DNA of 64,000 nt from Saccharofermentans sp. (GTDB lineage: Bacteria; Bacillota; Clostridia; Saccharofermentanales; Saccharofermentanaceae), in contig JAEFAZ010000003.1 of the NCBI GenBank assembly GCA_016292135.1, positions 62,001 to 126,000 on the forward strand, read 5' to 3'. Shown one piece after another: positions 50,538-58,307 of the stretch. The notes under the pieces were generated by a model. It had not been told where the DNA came from. It searched no databases and saw only the letters and a program-made list of their open reading frames with translations. The translations under genes and the position numbers were made by a program. Each line of letters begins with the position of its first letter. The stretch's first letter is position 1.

Positions 50538-50678
50538 ATGCCTAAGAATACAAAGCAGACTTCTGCAAAAGCAGCTTCTGCAGCCTCTAAGGTTCTGAGA
50601 GATGGAAGAACCAGCAAGGCTTCTAAGACTGCCGCTGGAAGTGCGTTATCTCAGACACCATCCAAGAAAAAGAAATAA
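50538..50678 (+). CDS. Small basic cargo protein with SALSQ motif
   Basis: A 46-residue protein on the strand opposite to all phage genes. AAGGAGGTGG precedes the ATG. The text (KAASAASKVLRDGRTSKASK, TAAGSALSQTPSKKKK) matches a motif I recall in many small bacterial proteins of unknown function, KxASxxLRDxRxSKxxKxxAxSALSQ. It is convergent with the metallopeptidase gene and lies between two terminators. It looks like a gene carried for the host (moron). Confidence 0.7.
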   Translation: MPKNTKQTSAKAASAASKVLRDGRTSKASKTAAGSALSQTPSKKKK

Positions 50679-50969
50679 TCATTTTCTAGGAATGATCTGA
50701 TTCTTGAAGGTACAGTATAGAGCTGTCGCTAAGCTCTGAACTGTACCTTCATTATTTACTAATTCCTCTATACCTAATGAATCTCCTATCGCATGTAGAA
50801 CCTCGTGCAATAATGTCTGTTGTTGAAGGTCTTCTGGCATAGTAGAATCTATTCGTATTTCGTGAGTTAAGAAGTTGATTTCACCTTTTCTTGGTTCTTC
50901 TTTGTTAACACAATCAACATAGCTTATCGGATATCGTTGTCCGAGAATATCAATGAATTTCTTTTCCAT
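50679..50969 (-). CDS. Zinc metallopeptidase-like protein (ImmA/IrrE type)
   Basis: A 96-residue protein with the zinc-peptidase motif HEVLH (about residue 55). The surrounding LQQQTLLHEVLHAIGDS resembles ImmA/IrrE peptidases, which cleave phage repressors, but the protein is short and the downstream third ligand is not evident. The start follows GGAGG. It stands in a cassette bounded by terminators within the phage head gene region. Confidence 0.68.
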   Translation of the reverse strand: MEKKFIDILGQRYPISYVDCVNKEEPRKGEINFLTHEIRIDSTMPEDLQQQTLLHEVLHAIGDSLGIEELVNNEGTVQSLATALYCTFKNQIIPRK

Positions 50970-50982
50970 GTTTACCTCCAAT

Positions 50983-51022
50983 GAAAAAGAGGTCAGGGAT
51001 CATTGTGATACCGAACCTCTTT
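50983..51022 (-). terminator. Right terminator of the cassette
   Basis: AAAGAGGT (50986-50993) pairs with ACCTCTTT (51015-51022), followed on the minus strand by TTTTTC. It would stop transcripts arriving from the minor head protein genes before the metallopeptidase gene. Confidence 0.75.
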
Positions 51023-51087
51023 GGTTGATTATGTTAAGTTGTCTGGTCAGTTACTGGTTGAACGATGCACTGGTTTCAGCAGGTCAA

Positions 51088-51327
51088 TCAATACCAAGCA
51101 CAGGATCCGGATTCAACTCCTATTCCTTTCGAAATATTATGATCCAAAATATGCACCATATGTCTAAGAAAGAATTTATACTTATCCCACTCAGGAAGGA
51201 ACAATATAGCTACTTCTTGAGTCTTAACATTATAAGACACTCTTCCACTCGGACCTTTATCCGCCGGATCCCAATACTCATATACAAAAACATCGCCATC
51301 GCGACTTATCAACTTGTACTTAAGCAT
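51088..51327 (-). CDS. Small phage protein of unknown function
   Basis: A 79-residue protein starting inside the end of the minor head gene, with GGAGG before the ATG. It contains SYNVKTQEVAILFLPEWDKY and no motif that I recognise. As it directly follows the gene with an unusual C-terminal domain, an immunity-like or accessory role could be considered, without evidence. Confidence 0.65.
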   Translation of the reverse strand: MLKYKLISRDGDVFVYEYWDPADKGPSGRVSYNVKTQEVAILFLPEWDKYKFFLRHMVHILDHNISKGIGVESGSCAWY

Positions 51328-52858
51328 AGCCGTTTTCCTCCTTCCATTTTAGTAGTGCTTCTTTATAGTTGTACTTCTTCTGAGTTATTTCATGTGCAAC
51401 ATCATACGGAAGTCCCTGTGACTGCATTATATCATATTCCATTGCTTCGTGCAAAACCATGATAACGTCATGTTCTTGAACGTTAGTACAGCTAAACAGT
51501 CTTTGCATCGACTGGGCCATATCATAATCTGGAGGAAATGTTCCTACTCCATCTGCCAGTTCGTGGAGATCCTCAAATAAATGCTTATACACTTTTGTAG
51601 CTGTTTCAATATCAACATTAGCACTTTTTGCCATATTGGCAATAACGCCTTCCTTTTTGCGGTTCTTAAATTCCTCATACATATTTTCCGCTTGCTTATC
51701 TCTAAGCCTATGAAAAGGATCTGTTTTATCATTTAGAGCACCCGACACAGCACCATGTTGTATTACCACTGGCTTACCGTTACCTGTATACCCTGGTGCC
51801 AGTCTCTTCGGATTCTTCCTCAGATACGGGTGTTCGGTCAGATACTGATCATGCTTAGCCGTCCATTCCTTAACCCTGGCATCGTATTTCTGTCGATCTG
51901 CCGGATCCACAGCCCCGTCACGGAGTCTCTTGTACTTTCTTATCTCACGTTCCTGTCTCCTTTGCTCCTGTTCCGCCTTATAGTGTTCCTTGTTTTCAAC
52001 ATCGTTGGGAAGTTCTGCTATCTCCGTGATTCCTTCAATGTACATGAACAGCTGATGCCTGCAGTTCGGATGAAGGAAGCCAGCTGCCTTTGCTTCAGAT
52101 ACGAGCTTATGCTTCCCGTCAGGCTTACCTTCAGAGTACACGTCATCGATCATGACCTTCCCCTGCCACTCCTGGCAGATCGGACAGGTCATGCCGATCA
52201 CATTGGATACGACCAGGTATTCACCCAGTTCGTTCCTGACATCGCCGTTTGCCTGCCTGGTGACTTCGGAAGAACTCGTCCTCAACGCCATCTCCGCATA
52301 AGATGCGATGTTTACACGATTACCGTTCCTGTACTCAACACAGTTAAGACCTGCTGCCAGGAAGTCTCTGGAAGCTATGTCCACCGCCTGAGGTATCGTA
52401 TAGCTTCCTGACTGTGCGTAGATATCAGCCTTCCTTAGGAAGTCTGTATATCCGCTGTTCATCCTGTTGATCGCTGCATATCGTTTCGTATCGATATTCT
52501 GTACTGCCTCATTGATGATGATATCCAGCTTACTGCTGTTCACTCCGAAGAAACCCGGACGGATCCTCTTTTTTCCGAACAATGCAGCAAAACCTCTGGC
52601 ATCATCAACACTGCCTTTGTAGGCTTCCTTCAGGAACTCGATAATAGCTGCTTTCGCTCTATCGAAGTAACTGTTGGTCAGTCCAGCAACATTCTTACGA
52701 TATTCTCTTAATCCGGTTATCTGTTCGGCCTGCCACTGGGTCCACTTAAAGCCTTCCATCTTCTCCCAGTCTTCGTGCCTCTTCATGTTGCGGATTGCCA
52801 TTGCAAAAAGGTCATCCTCCATAGCCTGGAAGATGTCGCCAATATCTTCCCAGGTCAT
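51320..52858 (-). CDS. Phage minor head protein with extra C-terminal domain
   Basis: A 512-residue protein. Residues 1-340 correspond to the minor capsid or SPP1 gp7-type head protein, with the zinc-like cysteine cluster GMTCPICQEWQG and FLHPNCRH near residues 240-290 typical for this family. A charged helical linker follows. The last 150 residues, including ADGVGTFPPDYDMAQS and VLHEAMEYDIM, form an extra module. Such extensions in phage head proteins may be nucleases, ADP-ribosyltransferases or other effectors delivered with the DNA. I do not recognise this one. GGAGG precedes the ATG. Confidence 0.82.
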   Translation of the reverse strand: MTWEDIGDIFQAMEDDLFAMAIRNMKRHEDWEKMEGFKWTQWQAEQITGLREYRKNVAGLTNSYFDRAKAAIIEFLKEAYKGSVDDARGFAALFGKKRIRPGFFGVNSSKLDIIINEAVQNIDTKRYAAINRMNSGYTDFLRKADIYAQSGSYTIPQAVDIASRDFLAAGLNCVEYRNGNRVNIASYAEMALRTSSSEVTRQANGDVRNELGEYLVVSNVIGMTCPICQEWQGKVMIDDVYSEGKPDGKHKLVSEAKAAGFLHPNCRHQLFMYIEGITEIAELPNDVENKEHYKAEQEQRRQEREIRKYKRLRDGAVDPADRQKYDARVKEWTAKHDQYLTEHPYLRKNPKRLAPGYTGNGKPVVIQHGAVSGALNDKTDPFHRLRDKQAENMYEEFKNRKKEGVIANMAKSANVDIETATKVYKHLFEDLHELADGVGTFPPDYDMAQSMQRLFSCTNVQEHDVIMVLHEAMEYDIMQSQGLPYDVAHEITQKKYNYKEALLKWKEENGYA

Positions 52859-52876
52859 TGGTACCTCCTGATGTTA

Positions 52877-54361
52877 TTACACTGCGTATTCTTCCGGGGC
52901 AGGCGGTTCGATACCACCGTCTGCTATCCCCTTCTCTGCCTTTATCCTCTCGACCTCCGCTTTCTTCCACTCTTCGTCCTTCGTATCACCCCAGAGTTCC
53001 TCGACCTGTGTCTCCGTGCTCATCAGGTTGGAAGATGCGGCCTTACCCAGAGTCTCGACCTGAGCCTCGAACGACGGGTTCGCATACTCGCCGAACGTCA
53101 CGGCAACATCCGTGTCCTCGATCCCCATGTCATAGAGGGTCGCATAGACAGCCAGGACATTCTTTACGAGCTCCGGTAAGACATCGTTAAGTGTATCGAT
53201 TATGGTATCTCTCGTGTAGAGAGTAGCCTTCTCTTTCTCGCGTTGCGCTTCAGCATTGTCGAGTTTCTTCACATCGATACCCAACGTGCTGGGACTGATG
53301 ATCCCCTGTAAGCACATATCCAGGGTATTGATATACGTGGCCAGAAGTCCGTCGTAATCGATATGCGGAGCTTCAACCGTGATCGTATCCTTAGAGTTCT
53401 CTGACATGGAGCTCTTAAGTGCTATAAATTGATTGTCGAAAGCATTCGGCTCCATAGCCTTTCCGGTGTTCGGATCTCTCGGGATCATCGTCTCCGGGAT
53501 ATATGTCTTGACTCTTCCGATCCTCAATGCATCCTGCCACTGTGATATGGCTTCATCAAACGCATCAAAGGCGTCCGTCTTCCTGTCGAAGATGGAACGG
53601 CCACGACCGGGGAACTTGGCTGACTTGTAAAACATCATCGGGAGAGCCATTACAAAATCATCTTCCCAGGTGATCGTCTTCAGGCCCTTAAGATCCGGAA
53701 CACTATCGAGGCTGACCTCGTTCCCGTTTTCATCGAAGAGGTGATACTCGATCATGCCCTTGGTGTAGTGTTCCTCTAGGTAATAGACCTTACGTGTCGC
53801 TTCTACATAGTAACGGGTGTTGAAGATAATCTTGTTTATCCTTCCGCGTTTCTTCTCGAACTTAACACGGTCTGCCGGATAGAATTCTATAATGGGATAG
53901 TCCGAGATATCCTTATCGAATGATATCTTCCAAGCCCCGTCCCCCTGAACAAGAACATCACCGATCGCCTGTGATACCGTATCGACAAAGTTATTGTCTT
54001 CACTGATCTCCTGCCAGGTATCGTTCCAGACATCCGGATCCGTTACTTCAATAGCATTAAGATCTGTAATGACTATCGATGTCAGCATATCCACCATAAG
54101 CCCCGGAAGGCCGCTGTGGATCTTCCTCAGCCTGTTACCTCTTGACGGTACAGCTGCCCAGAACTTAGCTCTGACCACATCATCATGCACCGTAGTTAAG
54201 CTCTTATAGAACTGATCAAGTTCTGAAGCGCTGCCACGATACCAGAGATTGTACTCAAAGCACGCATCTTGATGTGACATATCAGCATCGATCGTTATAC
54301 GCTGATTCTCTGCAGGCTTGATGTCAAGCCACCGCTTGATCATCTCTTTTACTGCGCCCAT
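52877..54361 (-). CDS. Phage portal protein (SPP1 gp6-like)
   Basis: A 494-residue portal subunit that forms the DNA entry ring of the capsid. Visible features include YNLWYRGSASELDQFY near residue 37, AAVPSRGNRLRKIHSG near 90, and a C-terminal coiled region ending APEEYAV. The order terminase, portal, minor head protein is the usual one. GGAGGAGAG precedes the ATG. Confidence 0.88.
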   Translation of the reverse strand: MGAVKEMIKRWLDIKPAENQRITIDADMSHQDACFEYNLWYRGSASELDQFYKSLTTVHDDVVRAKFWAAVPSRGNRLRKIHSGLPGLMVDMLTSIVITDLNAIEVTDPDVWNDTWQEISEDNNFVDTVSQAIGDVLVQGDGAWKISFDKDISDYPIIEFYPADRVKFEKKRGRINKIIFNTRYYVEATRKVYYLEEHYTKGMIEYHLFDENGNEVSLDSVPDLKGLKTITWEDDFVMALPMMFYKSAKFPGRGRSIFDRKTDAFDAFDEAISQWQDALRIGRVKTYIPETMIPRDPNTGKAMEPNAFDNQFIALKSSMSENSKDTITVEAPHIDYDGLLATYINTLDMCLQGIISPSTLGIDVKKLDNAEAQREKEKATLYTRDTIIDTLNDVLPELVKNVLAVYATLYDMGIEDTDVAVTFGEYANPSFEAQVETLGKAASSNLMSTETQVEELWGDTKDEEWKKAEVERIKAEKGIADGGIEPPAPEEYAV

Positions 54362-54371
54362 GCTCTCCTCC

Positions 54372-55721
54372 TTACGCCGCTAGCAGAAGCTGCTTAAACG
54401 GCTGTATTGAATATTCGTCCGAGTCGAGGCAGTCAACAGGATAGCTCCCGTCATCCACTCTGACCCAATCCTTCTCTAAGTATTCCTTCTCATCCCAGCA
54501 CGCCTGTTCGTATGCATCGAGCCACTGCCGCATATGGGATGCGATCTTCTTTCTGCCCTGGTTGATCAGGATCTCCTGAAGGTGGATCCTGTCAACTATG
54601 CCTTCCTTCTTATAGGACGGCACTATGATCATGCTCTGAAGGCCGACATCATCCAGAGCCTTTCTCAAGGCCTGTCTGAATAGCTTGTCTGCCGATTCGC
54701 AGAACACGGTACATGTCTTAAGCTTCGGGTAAACCTTCGTCCACTTCAGGACGAATTGTGCGATCGCAGCTGCGTACTGAGCATGGTCCATTCCGTGCTC
54801 AATCCCCTGCTTATGGTAATACCCGTCTATCGCTACGACCTGACTATATCCGGATGCGAATCCGTTCAACGTGGCTACCGTCGCATCCGTACCACCGACA
54901 TCGACTCCTACCGAGAAGTCAATAAACGATATCTTACGGTCATAGGTGCCGTCAGGAAGCTTTTCGACGATATCCTTCAGGTCTATCTCTACCGCCTTAC
55001 TAAAGCCCGTGTAGATGATTCCTGAAGCCGTCGTGCGCTTTCCGAGGATATCAGCCTTGAACCACTGGCTCTTCTGATCGTACGTCTTGATGATCTCCCT
55101 GATCCTGTCATCAGAGATCGAGAGGTTATCGGCTATCGTGAAGTGCTGGTAGTTATAACCGTAATTAGGATCCTTGCTTTGATTCTCCTTGTGTACGGAT
55201 TCTATCTCCTGATAGAACCAATGTCTGGGCGGCTTCGGATTCAGGTCCATGAAGATCCTTCGTCTGCCTGCTGCCAGCGTACGATCGAAGCATTCCTGTA
55301 TGAATGTTTTGTGACACTCGTTAGCCTCTGTTATATACACGCATCCGAGCGAGAATCCTTTGATACGAGCTGCATCATTTATCTTCTGACCGCCCGCGAT
55401 CAGTACGATCTTCTCGCCCTTGGCCGTCATTATGAACAGAGCATCTAACCCTTCATACTTTCCTTCCCGGCATCTTCCGCGGAAGTAATGCTTCAGCCCG
55501 AACCCGTTCGAGTCGATGATGTTCATCCTCGCCGTACCGTGCGTAACTCCGGCAGCTAAGTGGATCTTGTCTGTCGTGACCTCAATATTCATCGCGAATG
55601 CAATGATATTGATCACGTTCTTTCCGGCACGCTTACCGCCTTCGGCCACGTTGAGCCAGCAGGATCCGCTCCGTCTGATGTATGCGGCCTGCTTCTTTGT
55701 AAACGGTGCATACTTACTCAT
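54372..55721 (-). CDS. Phage terminase large subunit
   Basis: A 449-residue packaging motor with ATPase and nuclease domains. The N-terminal ATPase has a Walker A variant GGKRAGKN (about residue 30), FMDLNPKPPRHWFY and related motifs. The C-terminal RuvC-like nuclease has GVDVGGTDAT (about 275) and further acidic residues. The start follows AAGGTG; the longer frame upstream runs inside the small-subunit gene. It overlaps the end of that gene by eight bases, suggesting coupled synthesis. Confidence 0.9.
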   Translation of the reverse strand: MSKYAPFTKKQAAYIRRSGSCWLNVAEGGKRAGKNVINIIAFAMNIEVTTDKIHLAAGVTHGTARMNIIDSNGFGLKHYFRGRCREGKYEGLDALFIMTAKGEKIVLIAGGQKINDAARIKGFSLGCVYITEANECHKTFIQECFDRTLAAGRRRIFMDLNPKPPRHWFYQEIESVHKENQSKDPNYGYNYQHFTIADNLSISDDRIREIIKTYDQKSQWFKADILGKRTTASGIIYTGFSKAVEIDLKDIVEKLPDGTYDRKISFIDFSVGVDVGGTDATVATLNGFASGYSQVVAIDGYYHKQGIEHGMDHAQYAAAIAQFVLKWTKVYPKLKTCTVFCESADKLFRQALRKALDDVGLQSMIIVPSYKKEGIVDRIHLQEILINQGRKKIASHMRQWLDAYEQACWDEKEYLEKDWVRVDDGSYPVDCLDSDEYSIQPFKQLLLAA

Positions 55722-56229
55722 GCGTGTCACCTTCTCCCAGGAACGCACCAAGATCTCTGTCATCATCTGCGGAGAACACCTTGCAAGTCAGATCATCTAT
55801 CTTGCTGAGTTCTGAAGAGTTCTCCGTAAGGACCTCGCGCTTGTCACGCCACTGATCCGGTTTCCTATTCTTGAGCCAGAAGATCTGAGCTGTCGTATCC
55901 GGAGCTACATCCTTCTCGACTTCTTTTACAGTGACCATTTCATACTGACCTGTAGTACGGTTCCACTGCTTTTCCCGTATGACCTCTTTCGCCTTATAAC
56001 CGGTTGCCTTACGGAAGAGTGCCTGCTCGACCTCTCGATCGGCTACTTCCTTGTTCTTTTTTATGGCCTCGCAAATCTCGCAATAAGAATGTTGCCATCG
56101 ATAAAGAGTAGCAACATTTATTCCCATGTTCTTAGCGATCTCTTCATCGGTCAGGCCGTCTCTGGCCCATCCTTCGATCAGAAGTAATCCTTCAGGCGTA
56201 AGCCAGCGTTGATACTTGCCTTTCGCCAT
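55714..56229 (-). CDS. Phage terminase small subunit
   Basis: A 171-residue DNA-binding protein that selects phage DNA for packaging. The N-terminal helix-turn-helix reads DEEIAKNMGINVATLYRWQH. A central region with ATGYKAKEVIREKQWN and a C-terminal part contacting the large subunit follow. GGAGG precedes the ATG, and it is the first gene of the packaging block. Confidence 0.87.
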   Translation of the reverse strand: MAKGKYQRWLTPEGLLLIEGWARDGLTDEEIAKNMGINVATLYRWQHSYCEICEAIKKNKEVADREVEQALFRKATGYKAKEVIREKQWNRTTGQYEMVTVKEVEKDVAPDTTAQIFWLKNRKPDQWRDKREVLTENSSELSKIDDLTCKVFSADDDRDLGAFLGEGDTHE

Positions 56230-56243
56230 AGGTTACCTCCTCT

Positions 56244-56639
56244 CTAAGAGTCCCACCTCAATCCGTACTCCTTGATAATATCGTCGAACTCTTCAACATC
56301 ATGAGGTTTGACATAAGGCTCTCCTTTATCATCGATCCCGATATGCAGCAGCTCGTGCCACATCAGTATCTTCATTTGTTTGTCATCGAGGTGGTCACAG
56401 TTGAGATCGTAAATAATGATCACGAAATCATAAGGGCAGTACAGCTTCCAGATCTCCGGAACCTTCTTGCACTCCCCGTACACGAGTTGTGTTTTCCCTC
56501 TGGTCTTCTTCTTGGAAGATGATATGAATCCTACGGCTACACCCAGATCAAGCAGATCCTGTCTCTTAAGTTGCAGGACCTCAGCTCCCAGAGCGCCATA
56601 CTCCTCTGATATGCAGTATATCGGTTCAGAATCAATCAT
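56244..56639 (-). CDS. Putative phage metallopeptidase-like protein
   Basis: A 131-residue protein with HELLHIG near residue 90, matching the zinc-binding motif of putative phage metallopeptidases. The N-terminal part has IYCISEEYGALG. The start is the ATG after GGGAG; a GTG nine codons upstream lies at the edge of the terminator hairpin. Its role in the phage cycle is unknown. Confidence 0.75.
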   Translation of the reverse strand: MIDSEPIYCISEEYGALGAEVLQLKRQDLLDLGVAVGFISSSKKKTRGKTQLVYGECKKVPEIWKLYCPYDFVIIIYDLNCDHLDDKQMKILMWHELLHIGIDDKGEPYVKPHDVEEFDDIIKEYGLRWDS

Positions 56640-56651
56640 ATTCAAACTCCC

Positions 56652-56684
56652 AAAGGAAAAGGGCACCGCCTTTCGGCGATACCC
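56652..56684 (-). terminator. Terminator before the packaging genes
   Basis: A ten-pair stem with two G-U pairs (56661-56670 and 56675-56684) around the tetraloop GAAA, followed on the minus strand by TTTTCCTTT. It lies between the lipoprotein gene and the packaging genes, so late transcription may need a fresh start or antitermination. Confidence 0.75.
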
Positions 56685-56720
56685 TCAATAATTAGACACT
56701 ATCAGGATAACATTATTTTT

Positions 56721-56750
56721 ACTCTCATTTACTCTCATTTTCTCTCATTT
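56721..56750 (-). promoter_or_regulatory. Three 10-bp tandem repeats at the presumed late promoter
   Basis: The decamer ACTCTCATTT is repeated twice exactly and once with a changed first base (TCTCTCATTT). On the minus strand this reads as AAATGAGAGT-like repeats. The spacing of one helical turn suggests cooperative protein binding. They lie between the lipoprotein gene and the terminator before the packaging genes. Confidence 0.6.
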
Positions 56751-56773
56751 TATGTTTTTTGTTGTCCGACTTC

Positions 56774-57181
56774 TTAATCAATCGTTTCTGCATCAACAGG
56801 AATCCACATCTTGGGATTGAAGTTGATCGTATATCTGTAGTTGCTGACATCATTGGCTCCAAGGTTCAGATCTTCGATAACATATGTAACGTTATCAGAC
56901 AGTCCAATAATGTGCTTCTGATAAGTTCCATCATCCTCAACCGTTATCTCAAGCTGATTATCATCGGTATCAGCCATGATCGAAAGCTTCCCGACCATCT
57001 GAAAGAGTGTGTCTCCGGTAATACAGTCGATCACCGTCACCCTTCTAACGATGTTGAAGTTGTCAGCTTCCATAGACAGATTATAGCTTGCTCTCTCCGC
57101 CTGTGTACAACCAACAAGGAAGCCCATGATAAGGCATGTAATGCATACTGTGTTAATTACTAATGCTATTTTGTTTTTCAT
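56774..57181 (-). CDS. Phage-encoded beta-sandwich lipoprotein
   Basis: A 135-residue lipoprotein: signal peptide and lipobox LVGC (Cys25). The mature protein, with ASYNLSMEADNFNIVRRVTV, DNQLEITVEDDG and YTINFNPKMWIPVD, corresponds to the beta-sandwich lipoproteins of phages. These could alter the host surface and possibly exclude other phages; that role is inferred. It overlaps the previous gene by four bases. Confidence 0.8.
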   Translation of the reverse strand: MKNKIALVINTVCITCLIMGFLVGCTQAERASYNLSMEADNFNIVRRVTVIDCITGDTLFQMVGKLSIMADTDDNQLEITVEDDGTYQKHIIGLSDNVTYVIEDLNLGANDVSNYRYTINFNPKMWIPVDAETID

Positions 57182-57372
57182 TTTTGTCTACCTCCTAGAA
57201 AATTGGTAATATCTGTAGTGTCCTCTGTTACGACCTGCCACTTCGGAATAGATATAGTGTGCTCCTTGGTGTTTTTATCTGGGAATACCCGAACCATGTA
57301 ATAAAAGTCTGTTTCCTTTACCACTTCACCTAGGTATTCACTTCTGCCCATATATCTGGCAAGCGTGCTCAT
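57178..57372 (-). CDS. Small phage protein
   Basis: A 64-residue protein of unknown function, starting at the ATG preceded by GGAAGG. The sequence YMGRSEYLGEVVKETDFYYM suggests a small beta fold. It overlaps the sigma-like regulator gene and the lipoprotein gene by four bases each, so it lies in one operon with them. Confidence 0.6.
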   Translation of the reverse strand: MSTLARYMGRSEYLGEVVKETDFYYMVRVFPDKNTKEHTISIPKWQVVTEDTTDITNFLGGRQK

Positions 57373-57812
57373 GATGACCTTCCTCTGTATAACCGATACA
57401 AAGTCTCTCTCCAGAGTCTCCAGCAATGACTGGTTGAATAGTTCAGCCTTTTGCTTACCTGTTCCATTGACAGGCTTTCCAGATAGTAGAGTCTCAGGAC
57501 TTCCCTTCCTATACCGTCCAGAGAATAGATCATCTCTTCAGCCCATGCATTCTGTTCCTTCAGGTATGACAAACGTGCAAGCATAATCCTCTTCTCTTCA
57601 TCGATCCGGTATATCGCATTGATGATCGCAACATCCGGTTCAGTCTGATGCTGAATCCGATCCTTGCTGTAGTCGACAGCTCCGGAAGTTACTGTCCCGA
57701 GAATATCATCAGCTATCGTATCCAATGATTTTTTTAGGGAATTGATCTCTCTGGAGTTGATCCTGACGTCATAGAATCTGGATTTAAATTCGTAGAAAGA
57801 CATATCTCTCAT
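57369..57812 (-). CDS. Sigma-factor-like phage regulator (ArpU/DUF1492 type)
   Basis: A 147-residue protein with a C-terminal sigma-70 region 4-like helix-turn-helix (IGREVLRLYYLESLSMEQVS, then KRLNYSTSHCWRLW). Firmicutes phages encode such ArpU or DUF1492 proteins just before the packaging genes, and they activate late transcription. The triple repeat at 56721 lies about 620 bases downstream of its end in the same direction and is the natural candidate site. AGGGTG precedes the ATG. Confidence 0.8.
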   Translation of the reverse strand: MRDMSFYEFKSRFYDVRINSREINSLKKSLDTIADDILGTVTSGAVDYSKDRIQHQTEPDVAIINAIYRIDEEKRIMLARLSYLKEQNAWAEEMIYSLDGIGREVLRLYYLESLSMEQVSKRLNYSTSHCWRLWRETLYRLYRGRSS

Positions 57813-57818
57813 TGAAGA

Positions 57819-57911
57819 TCACCCTTTCTTACTTTTGTTGAAACCGCCGATGATCGCCAAAATGATGATCGTTCCGCAAATGATAAATGTGATCTGTACA
57901 GCTGTTGACAT
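57819..57911 (-). CDS. 30-residue phage membrane peptide
   Basis: A short frame with a good ribosome binding site (GAGGAAG) encoding one hydrophobic segment (VQITFIICGTIIILAIIGGF) and NKSKKG at the end. It lies between the RusA gene and the regulator gene, with small gaps. Its function is unknown; synthesis is supported only by the site and the helix. Confidence 0.55.
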   Translation of the reverse strand: MSTAVQITFIICGTIIILAIIGGFNKSKKG

Positions 57912-57913
57912 AT

Positions 57914-58306
57914 TTACACTTCCTCTCTATTGTTGACTTTTATGTAGATGCCTTCTGTTCCTGTAGTCCAGTACTTGCCGATAATCTCGTAAGTAACGTA
58001 TGCGTCGTCCTTCCAAAATCCCTTCTTAGTCATGCAGTCCTTCAGGAGCTTGATCATATTATCTGTATCAGGTTTAGTAATCTTAGGCTCCCTGTCCGGA
58101 TGTTTATCCGAATGGAAGTAGAATATGACCATAAGCATGATGGGGGCCTTCAATGGTGTATCAGGCTTAAATGCATCCAGATGAGCTAAGTACTTCTCTT
58201 TAGCTGCCTTAACAGTAGCATCCGGGTATATGGTTCCTGTCTTCCTGTTGATCTTCTTCTCCTGAGCAGTAGCAGTAGGGATCCTCATCGGCATGAAAAA
58301 TTCCAT
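57914..58306 (-). CDS. rusA: RusA-family Holliday junction resolvase
   Basis: A 130-residue nuclease that resolves branched phage DNA before packaging. The conserved acidic motif KPDTDNMIKLLKD and WKDDAYV (about 80-105) carries the catalytic aspartates. The start follows AGGAGG; the longer frame upstream lies in the ParB-like gene. Two bases separate it from that gene. Confidence 0.88.
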   Translation of the reverse strand: MEFFMPMRIPTATAQEKKINRKTGTIYPDATVKAAKEKYLAHLDAFKPDTPLKAPIMLMVIFYFHSDKHPDREPKITKPDTDNMIKLLKDCMTKKGFWKDDAYVTYEIIGKYWTTGTEGIYIKVNNREEV

Positions 58307-58307
58307 A

